A DNA stretch of 64,000 bases from Prosopocoilus inquinatus (GCA_036172665.1 CM069871.1:59270713-59334712), one strand, 5' to 3'. Shown: positions 1 to 11,845, counted from the first letter of the stretch. The notes: a model not told the origin generated them from the sequence alone. Made by a program: numbers and translations.

Positions 1-132
1 TCTCGCTTATAAGCTCGGATAAAGATAAGAAATTCAGACTACTCATGAGTCAATCAGTCAACTTTAGTAATAACGTTTTGACTTTTGCTGCCTACCTGAA
101 TCGTAATAAGATTTGTGCTGAGGAAATTAATG
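1..132. other. No gene seen
   Basis: A+T-rich flank before the first transposon. No reading frame or repeat is recognised. The flank ends at the TA dinucleotide (133-134) duplicated by the element that follows. Confidence 0.5.
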
Positions 133-134
133 TA

Positions 135-713
135 CAGAGTGGACCATTTTTGACGATTTTTCAGGGTTTCTCAGTTATTTAAAGCAGCAGAAGAAAACCG
201 TTCCCGCGACCCATTGCTACTTTTTCGAGAAAAACCGAGTGGAAATAACAAAAGTTAGCTATCTCGATTCGTTCGGGAAATATCGGCCGAAAACGAATTT
301 TCGCGAAAAATATTTTTCACATATTTTTCGCAATTTGATGAGATATTTTGAAAATTCAAAAACTGTTTTATTCAGCACTGAGCGGATATCTGACTGACGT
401 TATTGTCTTTCGTAAAAGCCGCACCAGTTTTGCGAAACCGAATATAACTTTAAAATTTTAAATGGAAACCTCAGTTGGCTATGACACCAGCAAATTGCTT
501 GTTTCCTTACCTTTTCAAAAATATATAACTCGATACATTTATTTTCATAAACAACGAAATTATTGAATGTTTTCATTTTTCTATCACAACAAAGAATGAA
601 TACGACTGTAAGTAGGCTTAGATTGCTAAATTCAACAAATGAAGAAAAAATCATAATATCTCGCTGTCCTGTCAAAATTAAAAGAGGTCACGTTACGATG
701 GTTTCTTACGATA
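135..713 (+). repeat. Left terminal inverted repeat of the 2.57 kb transposon
   Basis: It pairs with 2165-2701. It includes the start codon region of the transposase (ATG at 698), so the first codons of the protein lie inside the repeat and are mirrored at the other end. Confidence 0.9.
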
Positions 714-1735
714 ATTTGGAGAAATGGGATATGCTTACAACATATCGAGAGCGCAAAGGATTTAATTACAACATCCGAAATATACTTCACTAGTTACCCA
801 GAAAGACGGCAACCAGATTCAAGAGTTTATAAGAGAATTGAAAATAATTTAAAACTGTATGGAGCTATTGAGAAACCCAAACCAATAAAGTACAGTAAAC
901 CTGAGAAAGAAAATGAGGTTGTGAACGTTTTGGCGTTAGTTGAAGCCAATCCAAATATTTCTTCGAGAGAAATAGAAAACGATATAGGAGTAAGTAAAAC
1001 AAAAGCTTTACGAATTTTACAAGAGCATAAATTTAGACCATACAGAATCAGAATGAATCATTTTCTATATCCAGAAGATTTTCAAAAAAGTACAGAATTT
1101 TGTCAATGGTACTTAAATAAGTGTAGATTGGATAATACTTTCCAAAATAACATCATTTGGAGTGACGAAGCCCGATTTACCAGCGACGGAACATTTAATC
1201 GTCATAATCATCATCACTGGAGCAATGAAAATCCTCATGCCACAACAACTCGACGTCGGCAAGGACGATTTGGAGTGAATGTTTGTTGTTTTCTTAAAGA
1301 CAACAAGTTACACTATTTTACGTATGAGCGAAATTTGAATGCTGCTCTCTATGTTGAGTTGCTAAATATACATTTGACACAATTTCTGAATAATATGCAG
1401 GATAATGAAAAAGAAGCAGCATGGTTTCAATTAGATGGAGCACCACCACATGCTTCATTTTTAACTCAAAATGTTTTAAACCAGCGTTTAATGGACCTAT
1501 AAAATGGCCTCCAAGAACACCGGATATAACGCCTCTAGATTTTTTTCTGTGGGGCAATTTAAAGAACTACGTTTATTCGAAACAAAATAATACTATCAAT
1601 GTTTTATAAAATAATATAGAGAATGCTTTTCGCAAAATTTCACCATTTCAAATTCAAAACGCAGTAATCTGGATTAACAAAAGGTGTCAAATTTGCCTCC
1701 GAGAAAACGGTAGGCGGTTTGAACATTTATTTTAG
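698..1735 (+). pseudogene. DDE transposase of Tc1/mariner type, frameshifted
   Basis: This would cut and paste the surrounding element. A plausible start is ATG 698 (MVSYDNLEKWDML), followed by an N-terminal helix-turn-helix region. The frame is lost near 735-745 and resumes in the frame open at 921-1502, which holds the HTH segment ISSREIENDIGVSKTKALRI and catalytic blocks WSDEARF (first Asp) and FQLDGAPPHA (second Asp). A second frameshift near 1485 moves the third block, PRTPDITPLDFFLWG, to the frame ending at 1609. After an in-frame stop there, C-terminal residues can be traced to FEHLF and the stop at 1735. Spacing between second and third acidic residues is about 34, as in DD34 mariner-like enzymes. 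PPHA, TPLDFFLWG and the FEH-type C terminus resemble the DUF4817-linked transposases common in arthropod genomes. At least two frameshifts and one stop make it inactive. Confidence 0.85.
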
Positions 1736-2164
1736 TAAATAGGAATAAGTAGTTAAGAAACCTTCTTTCTTTTTTAATGTTTTCTACTGAAGAGTTTTTT
1801 TCTTTAAGAAATTACCTGTAGTTTTGTGTAAGTCGCAGTACTTTATGCATTACTAATTATTATTTCTATTTTTTTAATTGATGTAGAATTTTGAACTCGA
1901 TCGTATTCATGCTAAGTTAGTTAATCTGGACTCAATAAAATCTAATAGTGCTTACAATTGGGTTCAGAATTGTAGCATGTTATTACCTATTATAACAATT
2001 GATTTTTTGAAAATACCAACTGAATTTCTTTTAGTTTCTGGTGCATGGGTAACTTGTTATTTATTAGAAAAAAAATAAATAATATCTGTATTTTATCTTA
2101 AAATAATTAAACCATACATTTTTGTAAACCTTATTAAATCAGTATTTTATTGGTGTCTTCAAAG

Positions 2165-2701
2165 TATCGTAAGAAACCATCGTAACGTGACCTCTTTTAA
2201 TTTTGACAGGACAGCGTCACATTATGATTTTTTTCTTCATTTGTTAAATTTAGCAATCTAAGCCTACTTACTGTCATATTCATTCTTTGTTGTGATAGAA
2301 AAATGAAAACATTCAATAATTTCGTTGTTTATGAAAATAAATGTATCGAGTTATATATTTTTGAAAAGGTAAGGAAACAAGCAATTTGCTGGTGTCATAG
2401 CCAACTGAGGTTTCCATTTAAAATTTTAAAGTTATATTCGGTTTCGCAAAACTGGTGCTGCTTTTACGAAAGTTTTTGAATTTTCAAAATATCTCATCAA
2501 ATTGCGAAAAATATGTGAAAAATAGTTTTTCGCGAAAATTCGTTTTCGGCCGATATTTCCCGAACGAATCGAGATAGCTAACTTTTGTTATTTCCACTAG
2601 GTTTTTCTCGAAAAAGTAGCACTGGCTCGCGGGAACGGTTTTCTTCTGCTGCTTTAAATAACTGAGAAACCCTGGAAAACCATCAAAAATGGTCCACTCT
2701 G
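2165..2701 (-). repeat. Right terminal inverted repeat of the 2.57 kb transposon
   Basis: Reverse complement of 135-713 with scattered substitutions. It lacks a block of about 40 bases that is present in the left arm. Confidence 0.9.
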
Positions 2702-2703
2702 TA

Positions 2704-3090
2704 CAGCACCAGCCAGCAGCTCAGTCGTGACGGGCGTGAAGGTTTACTTTAAGGCGAAAATAAATGAGTGCCACCTAATCTTAACCAGCGATGAGGAGAT
2801 GAAGATATTAACACAAATCTACGCAATATTGTCAGAAATCCGGGACTGCATTCAGGAAACTGCCGGAATCTAGAACTATATGCTGAGAGCTGTCGGTCGA
2901 TGTGTGAGAATATCGCAGGCGAAAGTTCGAAGTCGAAAACATGCTTCTGGTAAGTCGAAACAGCCGAAACAGTGTTCCGGTAGGTTCCTTTCTTCTCGCT
3001 CCGCACTTGTTTTTTTTTCCAACGTTAGGCTCGGTGTTCCATTTCGTCTGCGGCAAGGTAGATGGAGTGAACGCTGGGAGAAGCGCGAGG
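2704..3090. other. No gene supported
   Basis: Somewhat more G+C-rich than its surroundings, with open frames of 70-85 codons on both strands. They overlap each other and show no recognisable motif, so I do not call a gene. Confidence 0.4.
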
Positions 3091-3093
3091 GGT

Positions 3094-3400
3094 TCACGAG
3101 TAAAACTGAGTGGAGATTTTTTTGAGCTTGAGTTTTTTTTTGTATTCTGTAAAAGAATTTAAAGCGTCTTGTTGACAGAAATATGATGGGAACACACTCA
3201 ACGTTTCGCTATTACGTTTATTAATAGAATTTGGAGACATTTTAATTTTACACATTTCTATGAAACGTCTTTTTAAAATATTAGATTCACCGTACAAAAT
3301 GTCAGTATTATCAAAATCAAAATTGTGATTATTAATTGATGAATGCTCTACAAGCATTGAATGATTTTGATTATTTTTTTGAATATGATATTTATGTTGG
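3094..3400 (-). pseudogene. Penelope-like element, C-terminal fragment
   Basis: On the minus strand the segment reads VEHSSINNHNFDFDNTDILY, then an RRFIEM block. This closely parallels the tail that follows the GIY-YIG endonuclease in the Penelope copies at 28.7 and 29.3 kb (IHSHDNDHNFNFTDIKILEQ, then RTFLEM). Only the end of the protein is present. The frame then runs into AATAGCGAAACGTTGAG, which looks like the second half of the hammerhead-like motif seen after other Penelope copies here, so sequence between the two has probably been deleted. Type is inferred from this internal comparison. Confidence 0.6.
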
Positions 3401-6159
3401 TCTAAACGTTTTTTCTTCTTTCTGTCTGGTTCAAGATTAAAAAAACTTTGTACTTACAATTTTCATCGGACAAGAACCAACTTCAAGTAAAAAAGGAGTT
3501 TAAAGAAATCAAAAAAAGATTGTAGAAAAGAATAGAGAGCAGTTTATAAAAGAAAACAGATTTCTCCGTGAAAGCAGATTTCTAAGTGAAACAGAAAACT
3601 AAGCTAATTGACTATACATACAGAGGCAGAGTTAACTGTAAGATATAAGCAATTTTAAAGATTATTTAGTAGGGGAATTATTATAAGAACTCCACTGCAT
3701 ACGCACTGACGCAATAAACAGGTGCAAGAATAATAATGCAGAATTGGTATAGAATGTTCAAGCAGAGCGAAGTTAGTTTATTTAAAGTAAGTTCAGCATC
3801 GAGCAAGAAAAAGACTTACTAATTGATGTAATCGCCTGCCGAAATGAATAAACGTGACTTTTCTTAAAAAATGCAATGGCACAAAAGTGTTTCGCCGCAG
3901 GCAGAGATAAAAAAAGAACGGATTCAGAACAAATCTGATCACAAAGACTTTATTAATTAATATCGAAAGCCTGGAAAGTAATAAAGTCTTATTTACGCTT
4001 CATCCAGTCACAGAAAGCTTCCGATATCAAACAGACCGGAAAAGAATGAAAGAGCTGGATAAATTACTTAAAAGAACCAACAATGCGAGATGCGAATACG
4101 AGGAATGTTTGTGACCAACAAAAGCCACGAATCAAGAAACAATTCAGAGTCCATTATTATACTACTCGTATATTTACAATTTTTAGTGAATTTTTAAATT
4201 TTTTATCACCAAGTGCAGTTCGTTGTTTTGTTAGCTGCGACTATTTTGTTTGTTCACTCGGGATGGAATGCTTTAGTAACTTCTGAACGGAGGAGATTTA
4301 TTCTGTGTTCCAGAAAAGGCACTCTACGCAAGTCAAAGCATTCTTTTATGTTTTTCAAAGCCTGACAATTCCATTAATCAGGTATTTGTGACCCTGCAAT
4401 TTCTGTGCGCAACTTTGCATACCCCTATTTTTGGCAATAAACTCGAGCAAAAATTCAGTATTTCCCTGGAATTCCCTAAATTAATCACAGAAAATTAAAC
4501 AGGAGGTTAAAGTTAAAAACGCTATTACAATAAAAAAATAGGAGTATTTATCAACGTACATGCGTAAATTTACTGCAATTAAAACAAACGAAAGAAAAAT
4601 ATTAAAACATCCGAGCCTTGCAATTTGATGCAAGGCTCGGATTCAATCTTCGAAGTTCGTGCCATTTTTACAGAAAAAAATTGTATTTTGACGTTAAAAA
4701 TTATATTTATTCTAAAATAGCGTACATGAACATTTTTTTTTAAGATTTTATTTGAAAGTAGGCAAAAATATGATAATTTAGATATATTTCTTTTTTTTTT
4801 TCATAAATGAATATTAAAGCCGTAAAAACTTAAAGAAATTTGAATTGATTTGATTGATTAAATTCCGACCAAAACGCACATTCTGACCGTGTGACGTCAA
4901 TGTTCATATGTTGTCAAATCGTAATAAGTTAATATCAATACGAACACTTAAAACTTATCACAATAAATAATAAAACATATTATCATATTGTGCTCTGCTA
5001 TAATGTAAAAATACCTGTGCAAGAACTCCGAATAAATTATATATAAGCGTTTCACAAATTTTAAGTGTTACCACCTTACTTCTCAATGGCGAAAAGTTCC
5101 CGTTTCCACCACAAATTTCTCACCAACAAAGTAAAGAAATATAATAATTTCTTTAAGATATTCACTTCGTAATTGTTGCTTAAATTAAAATTACATTTTT
5201 CAGCACATATTAAGAGCAAACATTCAAACTATTTGACAAGGGCCTGCATACAACATAATCGTCAAGGACAATGTATGAACACTGACGTAAAAACGAATGG
5301 GAAGCCTTTCGAAACCATATGATTTATATTTGAATATTTTCGATTTTATTTATTAATTTAAGAGAATAAAAAATAGAGACAGCGTGCAAATTTGGTGTTT
5401 TCGCGTGTTATTGACTATAGTCTCGATTAGAGAGCTTTAATTAACAATTTTATATTATTGTCATGTACCCTATTGAAATAAAAAATTATTATTGAATAAG
5501 GAAAGATAGTAGCTCTTTTGTTTAATCGTTTTTGTCACTTGTTTATGGATTATCGTGTTTACCTTGGAAATTTGTCATTTGTTTCAATATTCAAATATTT
5601 CTGTCACTTTCTGACTTTTTCTGTAGTCGTTGTTGCCGTTACTGTTTGAAAGAAGACTATCGCGCAGTAATTTTGAATTAATACATTTCTTTATATTTGT
5701 TTTTCTACTGAAATTATTTCGTAAATATTATGAGAGTCACTTGCTTTTCTTTGCGTTGTGATTTTCACGACCGTCATCTATGTTTTCCTTTTCGTTCTGA
5801 AATCAAATAATCAAAAATTGTTTGCACTTCCTTCTCCTTCGTGAATAGTTACAATCGTCATTTGCTTTTCTTTTCCTGTTTTTTTTTCGGAAATTTTCAT
5901 TTCGTAGGTATTAAGATGATGATTTGTTTTTGTTTATTGGTGTTTGTGAAATTCGAACTATTATTATTAGTCGTGGGATTATCATCATTTGCTTTTCTTA
6001 ATTTTATCAGGAATTTTTGTTTGTTTTTTTCATTAATTTTCATCATTGCACATTAACATTAACATTAATATTAATATAAATGTATTTCCGTACTGTATAC
6101 TTTTCAGTTTCATATTATGATATGGACATATATTTGTTTATATTGTATTTTTGTTTTTC
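3401..6159. other. Long stretch without a recognisable gene
   Basis: A+T-rich DNA with only short frames. The frame at 5841-6056 is rich in Phe and Leu because the plus strand is T-rich, and it shows no domain. A perfect hairpin at 4609-4642 is listed separately. Confidence 0.5.
4609..4642. repeat. Perfect 14-bp inverted repeat (hairpin)
   Basis: ATCCGAGCCTTGCA (4609-4622) is followed by a 6-base spacer and its exact reverse complement (4629-4642). The stem is richer in G+C than the surrounding A+T-rich DNA. It could be the footprint of a small palindromic element; no gene is adjacent. Confidence 0.8.
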
Positions 6160-6240
6160 TGAGGTTGGTTTAGTGGTAGAGCAGCGTCAGCTGAACTCCG
6201 CCAACATAATAAAGACGTGTTATTATTATTATTATTATTT
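6160..6240 (+). mobile_element. Short retroelement: tRNA-like head joined to a (TTA)n tail
   Basis: TGGTTTAGTGG at 6166-6176 fits an RNA polymerase III A-box inside a tRNA-like leader (GGTTTAGTGGTAGAGCAG). About 30 bases later comes AATAAAGACGTG followed by TTA repeats, the same kind of 3' end as the LINE tails near 47.65 and 53.14 kb. No B-box is visible, so this is either a truncated or internally deleted tRNA-derived SINE. Its tail suggests that it used the LINE machinery of this genome. Confidence 0.5.
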
Positions 6241-6412
6241 GTAGTGGATTTCTCGAAAACGTTTTTCGTTTTTTCTTTTAAATTCTTCTTTTTTTGTTTC
6301 TGATTGTTTATCCTTTTCCCTTCTTATTTTGACAAAACGTAGCGATTATCTTTTGTTTCTTCTTTTATTTTTCTTAGTTTGTGAATTTCATTTTTAATGT
6401 TTATTATTAATA

Positions 6413-6485
6413 AAGATTATGATTATAATGATTATGATTATGATGATTATGATTATGATGATTATGATGATTATGATTACGATTA
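6413..6485 (+). repeat. GATTAT/GAT microsatellite
   Basis: Tandem GATTAT and GAT units with minor interruptions. Confidence 0.85.
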
Positions 6486-6767
6486 ATTAGGAGTGCTTGT
6501 TTGAGATATTTTAAATCTGATTTTTCTTTAATTTTAAATTTAGTTTCGTTCAAAATCCAAACTATGTTTATTTAAAAAAAAATTATCATATTAATGATTT
6601 TGAAGCTGAAATTGTAATTCGTACTAACTTCTAAATAATCGCACAATTGGCAACACTGATCAGAGGCAACGGAACGAACAAGCGTGAACTTTGCAAGCAT
6701 TTGGCGGTCTGGTTTGACATAACCTGCAACATTAAAATGAAAACCCCAGAACAGAAAATATAGAGTT

Positions 6768-7036
6768 TTTGGTTGAGAATTCTTAGCTTCCGGTTGGAAC
6801 GGCATGTCTCGGATTTCTTCTATTGCCGACGTTTCTTTCTCTATTGCAGCTACTGCTGATGGTACTGCTGCTACTTGTAGTCTTACTGCTGCTTCTTGTA
6901 AATCAAGAGCAGCAGCAAGACCACCTCCAGCAGCAGCATCAGCCCTGAGGAAGCTCTTCTGCAATGCAGAACGAAACGTCGGTAGTAGAAGAAATCCGAG
7001 CACGCAGTTCCAACCGGAAGCCAAGAATTCAACCAT
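6768..7036. repeat. Long imperfect palindrome
   Basis: The left arm contains GAATTCTTAGCTTCCGGTTG, then CTCGGATTTCTTCTA and CGACGTTTC. The right arm (about 6957-7036) contains the same blocks in reverse complement at roughly 85 percent identity. The centre is rich in CTG on one side and CAG on the other, so the fold continues inward. A minus-strand frame of 156 codons (6572-7042) crosses the whole palindrome but is probably a by-product of it. No target duplication was identified. Confidence 0.75.
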
Positions 7037-7039
7037 GGG

Positions 7040-10000
7040 CAACGGCCGCGGAAGCCTTCAAGTTAAACTGTAGAGTTTCTTTCGAAAACTTGAAAAATTC
7101 CATAGATTTTTTAATAATGCATAATTTTGCAATTTTCCGCGTTTGTTTAAAATTATCCTGGGATTTAACGTCTTTTTCCCTAATTTGGCAGCACTGCATA
7201 CCCTAGAGGAAGACTTACTCCACGACGCAGAGTGACGCCTGTACTACGAGGACCCTCTCTCTCGGAAGCGTAATTTGGTAACCTGGTGATTGGACGAAGG
7301 CGGAACACCGCCAAGTTAGAAATAACTTTATCTTGTTTATTTCATTTATTGTTAACATTTTGTTAATTTCAGTTTTCACTTTCCACGACAAGTTATAGCG
7401 ATCAAAGTTAAATGAATTACCGGGTGTTTACTGATAACGTTTTGTAAACGAAATATGGGCCCCGTTATTCGCTTTTCATTTTCGTTTAATTTATGAGTTT
7501 TGACATTGATATAGATTTGACTATTTGAAGTACTTAAATAACCTTGAAGGTACTCTATTACAGGTTAATTCCCCGGTTCTTTTAATATTCATATGTGACA
7601 TGTTACAGTGGTTGTCAATTGGCCATACTGTTTTTAGCGCGTTGATATCATGGTTTCTATTTGGTCCGGAAGTGACCTTATTTTTTCTTGTAATCTGATT
7701 GCCCGACGTTTTGATCGTGTTGAAAACTTGTTCCGGTTACTGCTTCTCTCACCAAGTGTCATACTCCCGTCAATTTTCGCTGACAGTTGCGAAATTGTAT
7801 CAATTACAGTGATTTATTGTTAACATTTCTGACCTGTGAACTTATTGAGTTTTCATACACAATTCTTTCCCATTGAATTTTCCCGTTTCTGCTTTAAAGC
7901 AGTCAGGTATTTATTTAACGCAATTTTACGACCCATACATCTATTAGATTTCTTTGTTCTTACAGAGAAATCTCCATTACTTTCTGGTTCTACTTTTAGT
8001 TCCGCATTAATTCTCGCTGATGAATCTTGTGTATTCCGACATCCCTTCCCGATTTTTTGGTCGCCTATTTTGTCGTCGATTGGGGGGGTGAGTTACTAGA
8101 AGGTCATCAAAGGGTGCGTCGCTCCGTCAGTTCAGCGCGTCGCCACGAGAGGTCACTACCACTGACGCCAGAAAAAATTTATCGTTATTAGATTAATGCA
8201 TGTTGCATTTAACGTAGGAATTAGTTAAATTGCATTTCGTCGATTCACGTTTAGTGAAGTTTGAATTTGTAATACCGTAGCTAACATTTAAGAGTTTAAA
8301 TAGTAGTTTCAAGGCCTCGTACGTACGTATGACGTACTCAAGTCAGGCATACGAACCATAGTGTTTAAGTCGGTTGCTCTGAATATTATTTGAATATGCG
8401 TTTTAAATACGTGTTGTTGTTTTTGTAGCGACGAACAATTACCTTGAATGCCCCACTGTTTGATTCCCTTGGAACTTTTCGAAATTTTGGCGTGCGCTGC
8501 GAAATTTGGAGTACGGTATCGCAGTGGCGTAGATACAGCTGAAGGTCATCTTCCTGGCGCACTCTTTTTTTTGGGACTTCGATCTAGCCCTTCTCCCTCT
8601 GCGAATCTAGCTCCAGGGCATCTGAATTATTTGACTATTTGCAACACTGCAACCGGATATTGTTTTATTGTTGGTTTACTTGACGTAGACAAGATTTCAG
8701 GTTATAACCTCATTCCCATTTGAAAAGATGATGTCACATGACAGTTGTCAATGTCAAGCCATCAATAACCGAAAGAAACTCCAGTTCTACCATTTAAAAA
8801 TAAAATTTAGCATTGCCAACTGGAACAGTTATTCTTGATCGCTTTGTACAAAACCAAGATATATTCTAGAATAGAAATTTCCGAACTTTTGTTGTCTTAA
8901 CCTAACGACACTCAACAAAATTCTACACCTAATGTGGAACAAAACTTACGAACTTTTACTATCAACCAAAAATTTGAAGCCGCAGAGTCGATGCAAAGAA
9001 AAAATACACAATGCGATCAGTACTGACTGTTCATAATGAAATACTTGGAGTATTATTCTCTTTTCTTTTTTTGTACATATTTTTTCTTTTTTTTCAGTTT
9101 TTCACGTTTCATTTATTTTATTTTGTCCTTTTGTTTCCTACGAGTCTTCGGCTGGAGAATTACAGGTTTTTCATTTATTTATTTATTTTGTCTATCCATT
9201 CTACTTGCTTTTTTCTTGTTATTCGCATTTTTCTTGAGTCGGTTTTTGCATTTTATTGACTCCTTACAGTTTCCTTTTGGGTCCTACGAGTTTGTTTTTA
9301 TTTGCAGAAAATTTTCGTCGACCTTCATTTTTTTTGTCCATGTTTTTTTTTATTTGGAGATTTATTTCTTTTTGCTTCATCAAAGCAATCATCTTTTATT
9401 TTTTGTTATTTCCTGTCCTTTGCACTATGTATTTTTCTTTTGTTTTTGACTACTTTTTAAATTTCTCTTTTGTTTACTATGAGCTTCAATTAATTTTTTT
9501 TAAATTTATTTTATGTTTTGGCAATTCCCTTTTTGTTTAATTTTATCATATTGATTTTACACATATTCTGATTAACGTTTTTTTACAATTGTCTTTTGTT
9601 TTCTACTAGTTTTTTTTTCTTAATTTTTTGTAAGGAGATTCGTTTGTTTTATGTTCATTTTAGTCATTCTTCTTTTGTTTTTCTTCTTTATATTTTCGTA
9701 CTGTGTATTTTTCTTGTCGAATTGTTTTTTTTTCACGTTTTATTGATGCTTTCATGTAGTTCGTCGTTTTTCATTTGTTTTGTGTCCATCTCAGTTGTGA
9801 TCTTTTGTTTTACGCACTATATTTCGTCGTTCACTTCTTTTTTTGTTTTTTTATTGCACAGTTGACTATTTAGTTTAGAAATTAATTAATAATCAATTTC
9901 TTTTTATTTTAGAAATTTCTTTATCCGTTCATGCCTTGTATTTTTGATATCCTAATAAATAAATCGGCAATTTTTTTTTAATTTATTTTTTTGTCTATCT

Positions 10001-10500
10001 TTGTTCTTCGCTTGAAATTTTATTTCCTCCTTTCTGCTATTTCGTTTCAATGAAGAAATACGTTTTTGAGTTTTTAATGTAAAGCAGTTTTTGAAACAGG
10101 ATGGACTTGAAATAAAGAAATTGTTGACAATTACAGTTTTCTATAATTTCGTTAATTTGGTTGGAGCGCTCCTGTTTTTCTCACTTTTACGTCTACTGCA
10201 GCAGAGTTCTTCTCTCTCACATTTCTACTACACTTACATTCGAGCAAACTTTCGAAAATGCCTTTGGATATTTTGAAAGTTTTCAGAACTTTTTGTTGTA
10301 AAATCCTTTTGAGAAAAAGAGAATACAGGAAACTATAATTGTCTACTATTTTTTGCTTTCGACTGTAACATGCTGTATGCGGACTTTAGAAAAAATTCCT
10401 CAGCGCTAATTTGCTATCGGTTTCGTAAATTAAATCGTTAAGGAGACTAAAGTAAATTCATTTAAGTGGTAGCAACTCCTGGATGATTTTTGTGTGTGTG
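7040..10500. other. Long stretch without a recognisable gene, including a T-rich block
   Basis: No domain-bearing frame was found. From 9020 to 9900 the plus strand is extremely T-rich and yields overlapping Phe/Leu-rich frames of 80-137 codons in more than one frame, which is the expected artefact of composition. The frame at 8448-8723 shows no recognisable motif. Confidence 0.5.
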
Positions 10501-10504
10501 TGAA

Positions 10505-10582
10505 TAATAAAGACAAGTGCAGTGACTAGTGTTTTTTTTTTATTAATGACTATTGCAAGTTATTTGGCGCTCAATTCGAACC
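10505..10582 (+). mobile_element. Probable relic: LTR 3' end followed by a tRNA primer-binding site
   Basis: AATAAAGA near 10507, a T-run and an end at ...TTGCA (10557) are followed by TGGCGCTCAATTCGAACC (10565-10582). The reverse complement of that 18-mer reads like a tRNA 3' end: GGTTCGAAT (T-arm/B-box), then an acceptor strand, then CCA. Such a site just inside an LTR primes reverse transcription of Gypsy and BEL/Pao elements. No LTR start, gag or pol is visible nearby, so at most this is a decayed 5' fragment. Confidence 0.35.
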
Positions 10583-11480
10583 GACTCGTACCACTGAATA
10601 GCCGGCAGTGGAACCGTAAGTTAATTTCCTTTCCCATAATCTAGCGACTTACAGGTAGGTAATCTATTTCTTCTTATTCGGATATTGCAAATTTAATTTT
10701 TCTATATTAGTCGTGATTCGTGCTTGATAAAATTGATCGATCATCTTAAACTGGGTGTACAAATGGAAAAGAAGTATATTTGTGACCTTTTGTGCAATTT
10801 CGATTTGCATAAAGGTCAAAGGACCAAGTTTATGTTTTAAATATTTACAATCTTTTTAATTTCTCATGTAAAGACAAAATAAATCCGAAAAGCAGAAGTA
10901 ACAAAAACGATGCATCACAATGCTTCACTATAACAATCAGTGCTCAATTCACGGTCTGTTATCGATTGGTTTCCTTGTTTGTTCGGTGCACTTAGCTTTC
11001 CTTCCGACGACGAGAGATTTACTTAAATACAAATCACTAATTATCGGCTTTAGATTGGCAAAGCGGCAGCATTAAATTCGCATCAAAGCAGCACATTTAA
11101 CGTCCATCCCAGATATCTTTGTTGCAAGAGGATAACACAGTTACTGCCCGTTTCGTTTTTACATCGCATCGGATCAAGCTGATTGATTCGATTTTAATTA
11201 TCCCTCGAGTGGTCTTAAAAAAAAGAATTTTTTTCTGGGTTACCTAATTAAATTTTAAAGCCAACATGACAATTTACTTTTAACATCAGTAAAATAACCT
11301 TTGCTAGAAATCGGATACTAGTAAAACTTTTAGAAACCTAATATTACTTGTTAGAGGATGCAGCAAGTTTTCTTAATAATAAGGACGATTGTGCTCTCGA
11401 CGAGAGCAGGGAACTTCTGAATCATCAAGACAGTCGGAATGCTCCTCGTGTTACGGGATTCCTTCTATGTACATACTTAC

Positions 11481-11691
11481 GTGTCGGGTTCTTCAAATAT
11501 CTGACAGTAAAACTAAAACTTGTGCCTCTCGCCGGCATCCTGTACATCAACATCGCGACGTTCTGAGAGCTCGTAAATATCTCCTTAACCCTCGATTGGC
11601 TGCAGAATTCGCTAAATCGTGCCGACATTGGACGCGGATGGTCAACTGGGTTCGGGAAGAATTCACCGTTCAGCTCCCAACCATCTAAAAA
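11481..11691 (-). CDS. CRH-binding protein, internal exon (downstream of the 11846-12006 exon)
   Basis: Exon of a secreted corticotropin-releasing-factor-binding protein, which sequesters CRF-type peptides (DH44-like in insects). The minus strand reads FLDGWELNGEFFPNPVDHP, then SEFC, SSQNVAMLMYRMP and SFSFTVRYLKNPT. These match, in order, the conserved FDGW.L.GE.FP, IDFC and SSQNVAM blocks of vertebrate CRHBP. The acceptor is AATTGTTAG just above 11691 and the donor is GTAAGTATG just below 11481. The exon is 211 bp and ends in phase 1, so the next exon should restore a Pro-Cys-Asn type sequence. That exon was not found between 1 and 11480, so the gene probably continues outside the window or across a very long intron. 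The intron to the upstream exon is 154 bp. Confidence 0.85.
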
Positions 11692-11845
11692 CTAACAATT
11701 TCGGCTAATTGAAAAAATCCCTGAAATTAACTTAGTAAAGCGAAAGAAAATTGTCAACAGCTTTTCGCCCCTTTCATATTTCCAATTTTCCTTCCGGCAC
11801 GCTTCCAAATTCAACAGTAATAAAATTCAATCGATCTCTACTCAC

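Larger units (their letters stand above)
135..2701 (+). mobile_element. Tc1/mariner-type DNA transposon with very long terminal inverted repeats
   Basis: The element starts CAGAGTGGACCATTTTTGA and ends with the reverse complement of this. TA lies on both sides (133-134 and 2702-2703), the target duplication of the Tc1/mariner/IS630 superfamily. The terminal inverted repeats are unusually long: 135-713 on the left and 2165-2701 on the right. The left arm has about 40 extra bases near 372-411. Between the arms is one transposase gene in the plus orientation, now broken by frameshifts. At 2567 bp it is about twice the size of a classic mariner because of the long arms. The arms diverge by scattered substitutions and small indels, so this is not a very recent copy. 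Family membership follows from the TA duplication and the transposase motifs; the exact family name is not known to me. Confidence 0.9.

Noticed and set aside
400..675. Minus-strand frame of 91 codons
   Set aside because: Lies inside the long terminal inverted repeat of the first transposon; its mirror occurs in the other arm, so it is not a gene.
9011..9865. Four overlapping open frames of 82-137 codons rich in Phe and Leu
   Set aside because: The plus strand is extremely T-rich here; such frames are expected by composition and occur in more than one frame. No domain or start context.
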